A DNA stretch of 64,000 bases from Bacillota bacterium (GCA_023398335.1 JAEWSJ010000037.1:14987-78986), one strand, 5' to 3'; positions 17,237 to 27,114 are shown, counted from the stretch's first letter. Translations and numbers: made by a program. The notes: generated by a model not told the origin, from the sequence alone.

Positions 17237-17972
17237 TCTAAATAAATTAACAGAGGAAATACAGTTTTCTTATTCATATAGAGATGCATACAATAATCCT
17301 TTCCCTTCACATATTCTAGAATTATTTCAAGATATTGGCTCAGATCACGCTGATAAGTTAGGAGTTGGCTATAATGAAATGGTTAAGAAAAATATTATTT
17401 GGGTCATAACTAAAAACCGTTATCACATCTATCAAGATATGCCTTATGACAATTTAACCTTGACAACCTGGCCATTACAAAAGGGTGCCTTATCATTTGA
17501 TCGTGAATATGTAATAAAAGACCTAAATTCAAATGTTATTGTTAAAGGCACTTCTAAATGGTGTCTTGTTGATATTAACACGCGTAAATTACTGCTCTCA
17601 AAAGTAATCGACTACATTGGTATTGAAGATTTTTGCACCGAGGTTAATTTTGAAGATCCATATGAGAACTTAATGGAATTTGAACATAATGAAGAAAATT
17701 ATCTAAAATCATTTGATGTTAATTTTTCTCTACTCGATCATAACTTTCATCTAAATAATACTCATTATGCATCTTTTATCTTAGATTCAATTAAAAATAT
17801 CAAAGGTAAAAAAATTATTGATTTACAGATAAATTACTTAGCTGAATGTAAATTCAACGATGAAATAAAAACTTTCTATAAAGAAGTTGATGAAAACACA
17901 TTAATGATTGAAGGAATTAGACAAGATGATGTTGTTTCGTTTCTCTCATTAGTCAAAATTGAATCAATATGA
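17226..17972 (+). CDS. Acyl-ACP thioesterase
   Basis: Hydrolyses acyl-ACP to release fatty acids, ending chain elongation in the cytoplasm. 248 residues, the bacterial FatA/FatB-like double hot-dog length. Family marks: YRDAYNNPFPSHILELFQDI at the N terminus, WVITKNRYHIYQDMP in the first hot-dog, and the active-site-like DHNFHLNNTHYASF in the second. Stop is TGA immediately followed by TAA. Overlap with the upstream HAD gene suggests one operon; the small membrane protein at 17998 follows. Confidence 0.9.
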   Translation: MSSNLNKLTEEIQFSYSYRDAYNNPFPSHILELFQDIGSDHADKLGVGYNEMVKKNIIWVITKNRYHIYQDMPYDNLTLTTWPLQKGALSFDREYVIKDLNSNVIVKGTSKWCLVDINTRKLLLSKVIDYIGIEDFCTEVNFEDPYENLMEFEHNEENYLKSFDVNFSLLDHNFHLNNTHYASFILDSIKNIKGKKIIDLQINYLAECKFNDEIKTFYKEVDENTLMIEGIRQDDVVSFLSLVKIESI

Positions 17973-17997
17973 TAAAATAAATAAAAGGAGTCTATTT

Positions 17998-18366
17998 ATG
18001 AATAACTTTAGCGACAAAATGAAAAAAAGATTTAATTCTTTCACAACAGAAAATTATATTATCTTTGCCATCGAACTTATACTTGCTGTAACTTTTATAT
18101 ATTTTACAATAAATTTATGGATTAGAATTAAATTAGGAATCACATTCTTTGGAGAAAAATTTAAAGCCTATGAAATAGTAGTCTCAGTTTTAGTAACTTT
18201 GCTTTCTATTATGATGGTAGCAATACTTATTTATGAGATATGCTTTAAAGATTTTGAAAAAGAAAAGAACATTGATAAAAAAATTATCAAAAACGGTCAT
18301 GTTATTACCGTTGAAAAAGTAGATGAAGACAAAGAAGAAAACAAGAACAAAGAAACAGATGATTAA
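17998..18366 (+). CDS. Small two-helix membrane protein
   Basis: 122 residues from the ATG at 17998, chosen for the AAAGGAG 8 bases upstream; an earlier in-frame ATG at 17959 would overlap the thioesterase and lacks a site. Hydrophobic segments at ~22-42 and ~55-77, then a charged, Lys/Glu-rich C-terminal tail. No family recognised. Last gene before the terminator at 18374-18400. Confidence 0.75.
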   Translation: MNNFSDKMKKRFNSFTTENYIIFAIELILAVTFIYFTINLWIRIKLGITFFGEKFKAYEIVVSVLVTLLSIMMVAILIYEICFKDFEKEKNIDKKIIKNGHVITVEKVDEDKEENKNKETDD

Positions 18367-18373
18367 AAATTTT

Positions 18374-18400
18374 AAGGGATGTTAATTCAATCCCTTTTTT
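18374..18400 (+). terminator. Intrinsic terminator
   Basis: AAGGGAT (18374-18380) with ATCCCTT (18390-18396), then TTTT. Confidence 0.8.
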
Positions 18401-18468
18401 GATAATATTTGATGATATTAGTTATGTATTAAGATATAATTATTATAGTTTAGAAAGAGAGATACACA

Positions 18469-19407
18469 ATGTCAAATCAAAAAATTAGTGCTTACAAATC
18501 CTTAGAACTTGGAAAAGAAGAAGTTGCAAAAGTAACAGAAGAAGAACTTCAAGGCGAAATTAATAAATTAGTTACTCAACAAACAAAATTAGAACCAAAA
18601 GAAGGAAAATCAGTTAATGGAGATACTGTTAATATTGATTTTGAAGGCTTTGTTGATGGAGTAGCTTTTGATGGTGGAAAAGCTGAAAAATTCGATCTCG
18701 AATTAGGTTCAAATACTTTTATTCCTGGTTTTGAGGATCAATTAGTTGGATTAGTTAAAGGCGATGAAAAAGATGTAGTTGTTAAATTCCCAGAGAACTA
18801 TCAAGCTGAAAATTTAAAAGGCAAAGAAGCCACATTCAAATGTAAAGTTAACGAAGTTAAAGTTAAAAAAGAAGCTCAATTCAACGATGAATTAGCAAAA
18901 TCATTGGGATTAAATAATGTTGATGAATTAAAAGAAAATATCAATAAGAATTTATTACTACAACACGAACAACATGCAAACAATGCATATTTATCAAAAG
19001 TCTGCAATCATATTGCTGAAAACAGCGATATTGATATTGAAGAAAAAGACACTGATGCAAGAGTCGAAAATATTATTGAGTATTACAAACAAAATATGGC
19101 TCAATACGGCTCAACTTTAGATCAATTCTTAGAAATGAGTGGTAAAACACTAGATGAATTCAAAAAAGAATTACGTCAAGAAGCTGTTAATTCTCTTAAA
19201 GTAGACCGTATCTTCGATTACATCAGAGATGAAGAAGGTTTGACTGCAACAGAAAAAGAAATTGATGATGAATGTAAAGCTATTCAAGCTCATTATCACA
19301 TTACTGATGAACAACTCGCTAAATTTAAAGAAGAAAGAAGCGAAGACATCAAAGCTGAAATCGCTCGTCAAAAAATCTGCGAATTCTTAATCAAAAACAA
19401 CAAGTAA
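18469..19407 (+). CDS. tig: Trigger factor-like chaperone lacking the ribosome-binding domain
   Basis: Trigger factor is normally a ribosome-docked chaperone of ~430 residues. This one has 312. Residues ~45-135 are the FKBP-type isomerase domain ([36 protein letters not shown]), and ~140-305 the helical C-terminal chaperone arms ([18 protein letters not shown]...). The N-terminal ~110-residue domain carrying the GFRxGK ribosome-docking signature is absent. The ATG is preceded by AGAAAGAGAG and no upstream coding sequence in frame joins it, since a terminator for the previous gene lies just before. Real truncation is therefore likely; a separate full-length copy could exist elsewhere. Confidence 0.88.
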   Translation: MSNQKISAYKSLELGKEEVAKVTEEELQGEINKLVTQQTKLEPKEGKSVNGDTVNIDFEGFVDGVAFDGGKAEKFDLELGSNTFIPGFEDQLVGLVKGDEKDVVVKFPENYQAENLKGKEATFKCKVNEVKVKKEAQFNDELAKSLGLNNVDELKENINKNLLLQHEQHANNAYLSKVCNHIAENSDIDIEEKDTDARVENIIEYYKQNMAQYGSTLDQFLEMSGKTLDEFKKELRQEAVNSLKVDRIFDYIRDEEGLTATEKEIDDECKAIQAHYHITDEQLAKFKEERSEDIKAEIARQKICEFLIKNNK

Positions 19408-19417
19408 TCAAATAAAA

Positions 19418-19449
19418 AACATATCAATTTTACAATGATATGTTTTTTT
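19418..19449. terminator. Terminator between converging tig and the methyltransferase gene
   Basis: AACATATCA (19418-19426) with TGATATGTT (19436-19444), flanked by A and T runs so it can act both ways. Confidence 0.8.
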
Positions 19450-19458
19450 ATGTGCTTA

Positions 19459-20160
19459 TTAATGTTTAAACTCGTATAACGCTACAACAACCGCGGTTGC
19501 AAGATTTAATGAATCAACATCGTTTGATTGTTCAATTTTTACTGAATGTTCATTTGCAAAATCATCGCATAATCCGGTTGCTTCATTTCCAAATACTAAA
19601 GCGTAGTTATCATTATTTGGTTTGTCTATTTGCTTCAAGAAATGTGCTGATTTTAACATAAATGGATAATAATCTCTTGGATATTTTTTTAGATATTCAT
19701 CAAATGAAGCAAATGTTTCTTGTCGTATTGAAAAAAAAGCACCCATACTAGATCTAATTACTTTAGGATTAAACCTATCACCTGAAGGAACAATTATAGC
19801 TAAATCGCGATAATCAAAAGCTAACATACTTCTCATAATGTTACCTATATTTCCTTGATCTGATGGATTTACAAGAACTACATGCGATTTATTTTTATCT
19901 AGTGCTTCGTAATATTTTTTAAATACTCCGATAACATGGTCATTTCCTTTTTCTTTTAATTTATCAAAAATCTTTTCGGAAATAATAATCTTGTCTGCTG
20001 AAACAATGGAAGATAATTTTTTGTATCCTTCTGATTCCAACGCCGATTCCGAAACGTAAATATACATAAGTTCATTCTTATGATATTTAAGAAGTTCAAA
20101 CGTTGGATAAAAGCCTAATGTGTAAGAATAATCATATTCTTTTTTATATTGTTTAATCAT
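19459..20160 (-). CDS. TrmH/SpoU family RNA methyltransferase
   Basis: SAM-dependent 2'-O-ribose methylase of rRNA or tRNA (SPOUT fold). 233 residues. Three SPOU motifs: NPSDQGNIGNIMRSM, LVFGNEATGL and SLNLATAVVVALYE, together forming the trefoil knot for SAM. The N-terminal ~95 residues are a small substrate-binding region, shorter than in RlmB. Target nucleotide unknown. Sits just downstream of the rpsR terminator, so it is probably transcribed separately. Confidence 0.92.
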   Translation of the reverse strand: MIKQYKKEYDYSYTLGFYPTFELLKYHKNELMYIYVSESALESEGYKKLSSIVSADKIIISEKIFDKLKEKGNDHVIGVFKKYYEALDKNKSHVVLVNPSDQGNIGNIMRSMLAFDYRDLAIIVPSGDRFNPKVIRSSMGAFFSIRQETFASFDEYLKKYPRDYYPFMLKSAHFLKQIDKPNNDNYALVFGNEATGLCDDFANEHSVKIEQSNDVDSLNLATAVVVALYEFKH

Positions 20161-20182
20161 AGTTAAATTATATAATCATTCA

Positions 20183-20211
20183 CAAAAAAATCCAACCCTT
20201 ACGAGTTGGAT
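20183..20211 (-). terminator. Terminator of rpsF-ssb-rpsR
   Basis: On the minus strand ATCCAAC (20211-20205) pairs with GTTGGAT (20196-20190), followed by a T run. Confidence 0.8.
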
Positions 20212-20221
20212 AATAATAAAA

Positions 20222-20449
20222 TTAGTCAGCGATATATGGTAATAAGGCCATGAATCTAGCGCGTTTGATAGCGACAGCAAGCATACGTTGATATTTAGCG
20301 GATGTTCCTGTGATTCTACGACTTGTGATTTTACCAGATGGAGAGATAAATTTTTTCAATAAATCTACATCTTTGTAATCAATAGTCTTAATCTTATTTT
20401 TTGTAAAGTAACAAATCTTTTTTCTAGGTTTTGCTCTTTTATTAAACAT
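20222..20449 (-). CDS. rpsR: 30S ribosomal protein S18
   Basis: Small-subunit protein that pairs with S6 on 16S rRNA helix 22. 75 residues. Conserved core: [37 protein letters not shown], and [18 protein letters not shown] end ([16 protein letters not shown]). Third gene of rpsF-ssb-rpsR, 17 bases after ssb. Confidence 0.98.
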   Translation of the reverse strand: MFNKRAKPRKKICYFTKNKIKTIDYKDVDLLKKFISPSGKITSRRITGTSAKYQRMLAVAIKRARFMALLPYIAD

Positions 20450-20466
20450 AGATGATATTTTCCTTT

Positions 20467-20886
20467 CTAGAATGGAAGAGAATCATCGGTTGTATCAATA
20501 CCTTCTATTGGTTGATCATCAACTGGCTCGGCAGCGGATGAAGACATATTTGAAGAATCATTGCCATTTCCCTTCTTTTCCAAGAATTGAACAGAATCAG
20601 CAATTACTTCTACTACATTAACATTACGACCATCTTTTGATTGATATTGTCTTTGGTTTAAACGACCATCGACACCGATTAGGCTTCCCTTTTTCATATA
20701 CTTGGCGACATTATTAGCGGTCGCATTCCAAGCTGTGCATGGAATAAAACTTGTGCTTTTCTCGCCATTAGATTTAGGACGATTATCGACAGCAACGGTG
20801 AAAGTAACGACTGAACTGTCATTTAGCGTCTTTCTTAATTCTGGATCTCTTACGAGTCTTCCAACGATTACTACTCTATTTATCAT
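20467..20886 (-). CDS. ssb: Single-stranded DNA-binding protein
   Basis: Coats single-stranded DNA in replication and repair. 139 residues: OB fold at 1-105 ([29 protein letters not shown]), Ser/Asn-rich linker, and the acidic tip DDSLPF that recruits partner proteins. Canonical place between rpsF and rpsR. Confidence 0.97.
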   Translation of the reverse strand: MINRVVIVGRLVRDPELRKTLNDSSVVTFTVAVDNRPKSNGEKSTSFIPCTAWNATANNVAKYMKKGSLIGVDGRLNQRQYQSKDGRNVNVVEVIADSVQFLEKKGNGNDSSNMSSSAAEPVDDQPIEGIDTTDDSLPF

Positions 20887-20906
20887 TTAATTTACTCCTT
20901 CAGTAA

Positions 20907-21194
20907 TTATTCTGAAACAGTGATTAAATAACGTAAGACGTTTGCATCGATTCTGACTAATCTATCAAATTCATTGATAGCTTTTGTGTCTTCAGCTTCG
21001 ATTTTAACGACGACATAATAACCCTTTTTTTCCTTCTTGATATCATAAGCAAGATCTTTAAGACCCCATTCATTAACATCAACAATCTTAGCTCCATTGC
21101 TGGAAAGAATTGTTTGAAGGGATGCGATGGCAGCTTTTGTGCCTTCAGCATCTAATTCAGGTTTAAGTATGTACATGATTTCGTATTTTTTCAT
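20907..21194 (-). CDS. rpsF: 30S ribosomal protein S6
   Basis: S18 partner in the 30S platform. 95 residues from the ATG at 21194, chosen because GGGAGGTG lies 5 bases upstream and MKKYEIMYILKP is the usual N terminus; a 7-codon longer frame would run into the leader structure. First gene of the operon, autoregulated in other bacteria through the S6:S18 leader. Confidence 0.97.
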   Translation of the reverse strand: MKKYEIMYILKPELDAEGTKAAIASLQTILSSNGAKIVDVNEWGLKDLAYDIKKEKKGYYVVVKIEAEDTKAINEFDRLVRIDANVLRYLITVSE

Positions 21195-21238
21195 AGTGCA
21201 CCTCCCTGTGGACATCGGCCACCTACTTTTAAGTGGCA
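21195..21238 (-). promoter_or_regulatory. S6:S18 leader RNA motif
   Basis: Directly upstream of rpsF on the minus strand: GCCACTT (21237-21231) pairs with AGGTGGC (21225-21219), followed by CCGATG (21218-21213), then GTGGACAGGGAGG-like sequence that includes the Shine-Dalgarno. A hairpin with an exposed CCGA just before the rpsF SD is the known S6:S18 binding motif that mimics 16S helix 22 and lets S6:S18 repress its own operon. Matched from memory of the motif. Confidence 0.75.
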
Positions 21239-21615
21239 GAGAGAATAGTTTCTTTCACCAAACTATACCTTGAATATCATACGCTAATCACGTTGCAAAG
21301 TCAAAGGTTTTTAATCTTTGTTTCATTCTAAATATACTATACTACATTCCTTATTTAATTTGAAAATTTAACAGGCTTTTATAATAAAAAAAGTTAGATT
21401 TATCAATAATCAGTTGTAATAAAATATTCTTTTTACCGAAGTTCCTCCTAAGTATCTTTATATATTATTACATCTATCAATTCAATATCTTGACCATTTT
21501 TGTAGACTTAATATAGTAAAAGTATAGAAAATCTTTAAATACTTGTTTTTTTGCTTTAATATATACTTCACTTTTGTTATTTTATCGTCAATTTCTAACT
21601 ATTTATCCCTTTAAA
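21239..21615. other. Gene-free intergenic stretch between rpsF and trpS
   Basis: About 375 bases, very AT-rich, with divergent promoters expected. I see no ORF with a Shine-Dalgarno and no strong structure beyond scattered short A/T hairpins. The rpsF promoter was not located with confidence. Confidence 0.5.
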
Positions 21616-21644
21616 TTGACTAGCAATTTTTTTGAATATATAAT
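21616..21644 (+). promoter_or_regulatory. trpS promoter
   Basis: TTGACT (21616-21621), exactly 17 bases, TATAAT (21639-21644). Predicted start near 21651 gives a ~17-base leader with TAGGAG, so there is no room for a T-box. Confidence 0.8.
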
Positions 21645-21667
21645 AATCAAAGTTAGGAGATTTTTAT

Positions 21668-22663
21668 ATGTCAAGAGTATTAAGTGGAGTTAAGCCAACC
21701 GGCAAAATGACTCTCGGTAATTATATAGGTTCGTTTAGAAATTTTAAGGAGTTTCAGGACTCAAATGAAACATATATCTTTGTTGCAGACTTGCACGCTT
21801 TAACAAAACCAATTGAGCCAAAAGATTTGAAAGCAACAACATACGATATCATTTCTTTTTATCTTGCAGCTGGATTAGATCCAAACAAATGTGTATTATT
21901 TAAACAATCAGATATCGCTGAAGTTGCGATGTTGAATACCATTTTAGTTAACTACATTTATATGGGTGAATTAAGTAGAATGACTCAATACAAAGATAAC
22001 GTTGCTAAATCAAGTGGTAAAGAAATCGGGTGTGGTATTTTTACCTATCCAGTTTTAATGGCTGCTGATTTATTTATGTACGATACTGAATTATGTCCTG
22101 TCGGTGAAGATCAACGTCAACACGTTGAATTAGCGCATGATATTGCAAGACGTTTTAACTCACGTTATAAAGGTGATTTCTTAAAGCTACCTAAATCAAT
22201 CGTTCCTAAGACAGGTAAACGTATTATGTCATTATCTGACCCAACACGTAAAATGTCAAAGTCTGATAAAGCTGATGAACAAAAAGGTGTTATATATTTA
22301 CAAGATGATGAAAAAACAATTAGAAAAAAAATCATGTCAGCAGTAACTGATTCTGATATGTTAGTAAAATACGACCCAATAAATAAACCTGGAGTATCCA
22401 ATTTACTAATGATTTACGCTGCAATGAAAAACATTGAAATTGAATATGCCGAAAAACAATTTGTAGGTGCTAATTATGGCACATTCAAAAAAGCAGTTGC
22501 TGACGCTGTTATGGATGAATTGAAACCATTCCAAGATCGTTTCAACACTTATAGACAAGATGAAAAAAATCTAAATAGAATTTTTGCAAATGGTGCGGAT
22601 AAAGCTCGTGTCATTGCTAAAAATGTATTAGATAGAGTTATGAAGGTTGTAGGTCTTCGCTAA
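21668..22663 (+). CDS. trpS: Tryptophanyl-tRNA synthetase
   Basis: Class Ic synthetase charging tRNA-Trp. 331 residues, normal length. HIGH-type signature in TGKMTLGNYIGSF (residues 11-23), the conserved PVGEDQRQHVELAHDIARRF, and KMSKSDKAD for ATP binding. TAGGAG lies 8 bases before the ATG; the HAD gene follows after one base. Confidence 0.98.
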   Translation: MSRVLSGVKPTGKMTLGNYIGSFRNFKEFQDSNETYIFVADLHALTKPIEPKDLKATTYDIISFYLAAGLDPNKCVLFKQSDIAEVAMLNTILVNYIYMGELSRMTQYKDNVAKSSGKEIGCGIFTYPVLMAADLFMYDTELCPVGEDQRQHVELAHDIARRFNSRYKGDFLKLPKSIVPKTGKRIMSLSDPTRKMSKSDKADEQKGVIYLQDDEKTIRKKIMSAVTDSDMLVKYDPINKPGVSNLLMIYAAMKNIEIEYAEKQFVGANYGTFKKAVADAVMDELKPFQDRFNTYRQDEKNLNRIFANGADKARVIAKNVLDRVMKVVGLR

Positions 22664-22664
22664 A

Positions 22665-23477
22665 ATGTCTTTTAAGAAAAAACTTATATGTATCGATATG
22701 GATGGCACTCTTTTAACAAACGATAATAAAATAACTGACAAAACAAAAAACTACTTACGTGATTTACAAACAAAAGGACACTATATCGTTATTACCTCTG
22801 GTAGGCCATATCGTGCTATCAAAGATTATTATAATTCTATTGGATTAACCACTCCTGTAATATGTGGAAATGGAGCTAATATTGTACTTCCAAAAAGTAA
22901 TAAAGTACTATTTTCAATTAAATATCCAACCGAACTTATTTATAAAACATTAAAAGAAATAGGTATAAATAACTTCGAGAACATTATGGTTGAAGATGAT
23001 TTAAATAATCTTTATATGTTAAATGAAGGAAAGTCAATGGACACATTTAATTATAAAGATGGAATGAATGTTCATTATGGAGATATGACAAATAAGATTG
23101 AAGGAACTCCAACAGGAGTAATATTTGAATTAAAAAATTCGAAATATAAAGCTAAGATGATGAAACTTTGTTATTCATATAGTAATATAGGACTCCGTTT
23201 TTGGGAAAATTCAAATTTTGGCGAACTATATTTTACTTCAGTAAACAAACACACCGCCATCTGTGAAGTCGCTGATTTACTCGGAATAAATAAAGATAAT
23301 ACTATTTGCTTTGGTGATGCTGCTAACGATATTGAAATGATAGATAAAGCTGGCATTGGAGTAAGTATGATTAACGGAGAAAGATCAGTAAAGAATTATT
23401 CTTCACTTTGTTCTCTTGAAGATAATAACCATGATGGAGTAATTGAAACTTTAAAACTGCTACTTGCTGCAAATTAA
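22665..23477 (+). CDS. Cof-type HAD-IIB phosphatase
   Basis: Probable sugar-phosphate or nucleotide phosphatase. 270 residues. Motif I DMDGTLLTNDNKIT, motif II VITSGRP, motif IV CFGDAANDIEMIDKAG, with the alpha/beta cap typical of the Cof group in between. Coupled to trpS by one-base spacing, without known functional link. Ends at the terminator 23489-23526. Confidence 0.92.
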   Translation: MSFKKKLICIDMDGTLLTNDNKITDKTKNYLRDLQTKGHYIVITSGRPYRAIKDYYNSIGLTTPVICGNGANIVLPKSNKVLFSIKYPTELIYKTLKEIGINNFENIMVEDDLNNLYMLNEGKSMDTFNYKDGMNVHYGDMTNKIEGTPTGVIFELKNSKYKAKMMKLCYSYSNIGLRFWENSNFGELYFTSVNKHTAICEVADLLGINKDNTICFGDAANDIEMIDKAGIGVSMINGERSVKNYSSLCSLEDNNHDGVIETLKLLLAAN

Positions 23478-23488
23478 GAACAATAAAA

Positions 23489-23526
23489 AATCCTCGAGTT
23501 GTAATTCAATTTCGAGGATTTTTTTA
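23489..23526. terminator. Terminator between converging genes
   Basis: AATCCTCGA (23489-23497) with TCGAGGATT (23512-23520), then seven T; A run on the other side. Confidence 0.85.
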
Positions 23527-23541
23527 TGTTATTTATCTTAC

Positions 23542-25254
23542 TTATTTATTAAGTTTTAATAACTTAAGAATATCAGCGTGGAACATATCAGGTTTACCAC
23601 TGGCATTTTCTCTAACTGTGTCAACAGCTTCATAGTAGAATTTACATTTTGGTTCTGTGCCGGAAGGTCTTATTGCGAACCATGAGCCATCAGAGAGATA
23701 GTATTTTAAGACATCGCTCTTTGGTAAATGGTTTAAGATAATTTTCTTACCGTTCTCAAATCTAACTTGTAAAAGATAATCCTCGACAGCAACTACATCA
23801 ATATTAGCGACTACTGTAAGTTGATCTTTTCTAAGTGTGGACATAATATTTTGCATATCTTTCAAACCGGATTGACCTGGGAAATAAATGTTGAATAATT
23901 TACAAATATGATAACCATATTTTTGATATAACTCTTCAAGTTTTTGGTCTAATCTAATTCCTTCAAGAAGATAATGATTTGTCATTTCTGCAACCATTAA
24001 TAAAGCTTCTAGAGAATCTTTATCACGGCAAAAATCTTTAAATAAATAGCCGTATGATTCTTCATAACCAAATTCATAATGGTGTTTTCTTGGAGATTCA
24101 GTATTAATATTCTGAATAGCATCACCAATGAATTTAAATCCAGTTAAGAATGATTGTGATTCAATTCCATAATTAGCAGCAATTTTTTCACCTAACAAAG
24201 AAGTAACAATCGTATCGCATAATACACCATCTTTATGTAATAAACCTAGTTTCTTTCTTTGAGATAAAACATAATCAATTAATAAAGCACCAGATTGATT
24301 GCCTGTATGTAATACATATTCACCTTTGGAATCTAAGAAACCAACGCCAACTCTGTCCGCATCTGGATCAGTAGTAAGAATTAAATCAGCATTAACTTTC
24401 TTTGCTAATTCAATAGCTTTAATATACGCTTCTTTATTTTCTGGGTTTGGTGAAACTGTGTTGCTAAAAAGTGGGTCTGGATTGCATTGCTCAACTACCG
24501 GATATAACTCATAGCCTAACTCTTTTAACAATCTGCAGCCAATAACAGATGAAGTTCCGTGTTGAGGAGTAAAAACAATTTTGATTATTTTTTTCTCATC
24601 CTTATTCAACGAGCAAGTTTTAACCGCACTAATAAAATCATTGTCCATCTTAGCATCGAAAACAGTTTCAACACCAGCTGTTGAATCTTTTTTATATGAT
24701 AATGATATTTCATCGCCTAAATTGTTAATTATGTCCAATAAAATATCTGCTTTCCATGGAATTAATTGGCAGCCATTTTCATCGTAGACTTTATATCCAT
24801 TGTATTCTTTAGGATTATGTGAAGCAGTAATCATTATTCCACCGACTGAATTAGCTTCTCTTACTGCAAATGATAATTCTGGAGTTGGTCTTAATGAATC
24901 AAAGATAAATGTATTGATTCCTAATTCGTTCAATAACTTGCTTGATTCAGTAACAAACAAACGTGAATTTGTTCTGTTATCATGAGATAACACTATGCCA
25001 CGTTTTTTTCCTTCTTCTCCAAATTGCTTAATGATATATAAGCCAAAACCCAATGTAGCTTTTTTAACTGTTAAAATGTTCATTCTGTTAGATCCAGCAC
25101 CTAAGACACCTCTTAAGCCTCCCGTACCAAACTCCAATGAACGATAAAACATATCGTTAATCTGTTCGGAAGAAGCGTGGCGAATCTCGTCTTTTAGATC
25201 TTCTGGAACAACTGAACTATCGAGCCATAATTTACTTTTTTCTATACTTGTCAT
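23542..25254 (-). CDS. Phosphoglucomutase / phosphomannomutase family
   Basis: Interconverts hexose 1- and 6-phosphates (PgcA-like alpha-D-phosphohexomutase). 570 residues from the ATG at 25254, preceded by GTGAGG at 6 bases; the GTG of that site would give a 4-codon longer form. Catalytic phosphoserine in ITASHNPKEYNG, metal loop TDPDADRVGVG, sugar-binding GYEESYGYLF and phosphate loop RPSGTEPKCKFY. All four domains are present. Stands alone, head-to-tail after the unknown cluster 25298-27623. Confidence 0.95.
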   Translation of the reverse strand: MTSIEKSKLWLDSSVVPEDLKDEIRHASSEQINDMFYRSLEFGTGGLRGVLGAGSNRMNILTVKKATLGFGLYIIKQFGEEGKKRGIVLSHDNRTNSRLFVTESSKLLNELGINTFIFDSLRPTPELSFAVREANSVGGIMITASHNPKEYNGYKVYDENGCQLIPWKADILLDIINNLGDEISLSYKKDSTAGVETVFDAKMDNDFISAVKTCSLNKDEKKIIKIVFTPQHGTSSVIGCRLLKELGYELYPVVEQCNPDPLFSNTVSPNPENKEAYIKAIELAKKVNADLILTTDPDADRVGVGFLDSKGEYVLHTGNQSGALLIDYVLSQRKKLGLLHKDGVLCDTIVTSLLGEKIAANYGIESQSFLTGFKFIGDAIQNINTESPRKHHYEFGYEESYGYLFKDFCRDKDSLEALLMVAEMTNHYLLEGIRLDQKLEELYQKYGYHICKLFNIYFPGQSGLKDMQNIMSTLRKDQLTVVANIDVVAVEDYLLQVRFENGKKIILNHLPKSDVLKYYLSDGSWFAIRPSGTEPKCKFYYEAVDTVRENASGKPDMFHADILKLLKLNK

Positions 25255-25297
25255 AATATACCTCACTTTTTTATTATACCATATACACTAATAATTT

Positions 25298-26050
25298 TTA
25301 TCTATTCAAATCATCCGAAGCCAACTTTTCAACTAAGTTATTTAGCAATGCTTTTTGATTCGAATCTTCCAATTTATCATGGAAGCTGACAATAGCTTTA
25401 AACTTGCTCACAATATTATCATAGCCGTTAATATCAAGCCAACAATATATCAATTGGTTATCTTCGAACTTCGAGGCAAATGAGAATAAATCAGATAAAT
25501 CCATGTGGGATGAAAAGAATAATTTAGGTGAATCATACACTTTCTTTTCGTATACCAATGACTTGGTATTTGCTAAAGAAAATGCTAAATACCAATAGGC
25601 ATAGTTAGAATTCTCTAAAGCTTTCTTTTCTGCGTTCTTTACGACATCGTAAATATCTTTCATAATCTTATCTTCACCTTGAATTTCCATATATTCACTA
25701 AGTAGGTGGTACACTAATAAGTCTTTAAGATAGACATCAATAATAGGGCCATATTGAAGCATTGTTGTTCCAAGTTCTTGATAATTTTCAAAGATAAAAC
25801 CATGGTAACGAAGTTTCATATATGGATTTAATATATAAGACGCTTTAAAAAGGAATACATCTGAGATATATCCTAGTTTTTTTAAAGCAACAATCTTATC
25901 ATACTTATCTTTATCTTCACTTTGAATTGTAGATAAAAAAGATTTATCTTCAAAAAGTTCATTAAACCAGCCCGGATATTTATAGATATCCTTCCCTAAT
26001 GAAAGTAAATCATCATAGTAGATTTTATTAGATAAATATATTCGTTCCAT
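25298..26050 (-). CDS. Unknown soluble helical protein
   Basis: 250 residues from the ATG at 26050, two bases after the upstream stop (coupled); the longer 268-residue frame would start inside the previous gene. Rich in Tyr, Leu, Lys and Asp and apparently all-helical, without signal or membrane segment. No family recognised. Linked by position to the two membrane-protein genes upstream (26053-27623), so perhaps a cytoplasmic partner. Confidence 0.7.
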   Translation of the reverse strand: MERIYLSNKIYYDDLLSLGKDIYKYPGWFNELFEDKSFLSTIQSEDKDKYDKIVALKKLGYISDVFLFKASYILNPYMKLRYHGFIFENYQELGTTMLQYGPIIDVYLKDLLVYHLLSEYMEIQGEDKIMKDIYDVVKNAEKKALENSNYAYWYLAFSLANTKSLVYEKKVYDSPKLFFSSHMDLSDLFSFASKFEDNQLIYCWLDINGYDNIVSKFKAIVSFHDKLEDSNQKALLNNLVEKLASDDLNR

Positions 26051-26052
26051 AA

Positions 26053-27114
26053 TTAACCAACGATAAAGTGCTGATAGATGTAAATCCCACCAATATAAAA
26101 ACATGAAATCAAGATTAAGACTAGCAATGTAAGACAGGCTGTTTTCAACAATTTATACTTTGCACGAGAAAAAACATCGTACATTCTTTTATAATTAGAA
26201 AGATCGACATCAGCAGCTTTAATAGAAGAAAACTTATAGATATCGTTATCTAACAAGGTCGAAGAAAGACAAGCGTTAAAGATATACTCAGCTAAACTTT
26301 GAGCAGTCTTATTGATATTTGATATAATCTTAGCTTTCTTACGTTTATAGAACTTTTTATAATAAGAATACAAACATAAATTTCTTGAAAAATAACACGC
26401 TAATAAAACAAAAGCAATCAGATATAACGCTGAAAGAATAAGTAAAGCATAAACGCCATAAAACCACAAAGACTTAAAGTCTATTTTAAGTAAAGAATTA
26501 CGAACGTTCTCTTTATTTGACATACATATATATATAATAAACGCAGTAGCAATAAGAGCAAAAAACGAATAAACCCCCATTACTAAATGAGATTTACGGA
26601 CAATTGATTTCATACCTTCATTACCATGGGTTTTTTCCAATGGATAGATATATTTATCAATCGCTTCGTTTTTATAATATTCAACTTGTTTTGTTATCGC
26701 GTTAGCTTTGTAATTAATTTGATGCTCTGTGTCTGCAATTATGTCGTTAAATGATGTTTGTTTACTATCATACATCGTCATTAACTTACCTATAGATTTT
26801 GTTTTAACTTTATAGTCTTTTATGCATAAAGGATTTAAATAGTACTGCTCAAAAGATAGTTCTGATAAATAATTAATACGAGACGCTAGAGTAATACTTT
26901 CAGCAAAGGTACTGATATTGTAATTAATCGATTTAAAATCGTAGACGAGCATGTTGGATTTCTTCATGTTAAATTGCTGAGCCCATTCAACATTTTCAAC
27001 AAGGACTTTATACGCTTCCGATTTAACTACTCCCTCAACATAAGAAGAAGTAAAACGTGAAACATCTACACCAAAATTTTCCGCTAGCAATATAACTTTA
27101 TCTATATTATTCAT
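26053..27114 (-). CDS. Unknown membrane protein, three predicted helices
   Basis: 353 residues. A ~170-residue N-terminal helical region is followed by hydrophobic segments at about 179-198, 215-240 and 325-350. No catalytic motif seen. Overlaps the upstream gene by 4 bases (ATGA-type), part of a three-gene operon with 27111 and 25298. Confidence 0.7.
   Translation of the reverse strand: MNNIDKVILLAENFGVDVSRFTSSYVEGVVKSEAYKVLVENVEWAQQFNMKKSNMLVYDFKSINYNISTFAESITLASRINYLSELSFEQYYLNPLCIKDYKVKTKSIGKLMTMYDSKQTSFNDIIADTEHQINYKANAITKQVEYYKNEAIDKYIYPLEKTHGNEGMKSIVRKSHLVMGVYSFFALIATAFIIYICMSNKENVRNSLLKIDFKSLWFYGVYALLILSALYLIAFVLLACYFSRNLCLYSYYKKFYKRKKAKIISNINKTAQSLAEYIFNACLSSTLLDNDIYKFSSIKAADVDLSNYKRMYDVFSRAKYKLLKTACLTLLVLILISCFYIGGIYIYQHFIVG

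Noticed and set aside
25254..25297. Promoter for phosphoglucomutase (TATAAT before GTGAGG)
   Set aside because: No -35 at a usable distance and the leader would begin inside the Shine-Dalgarno; not supported well enough to list.
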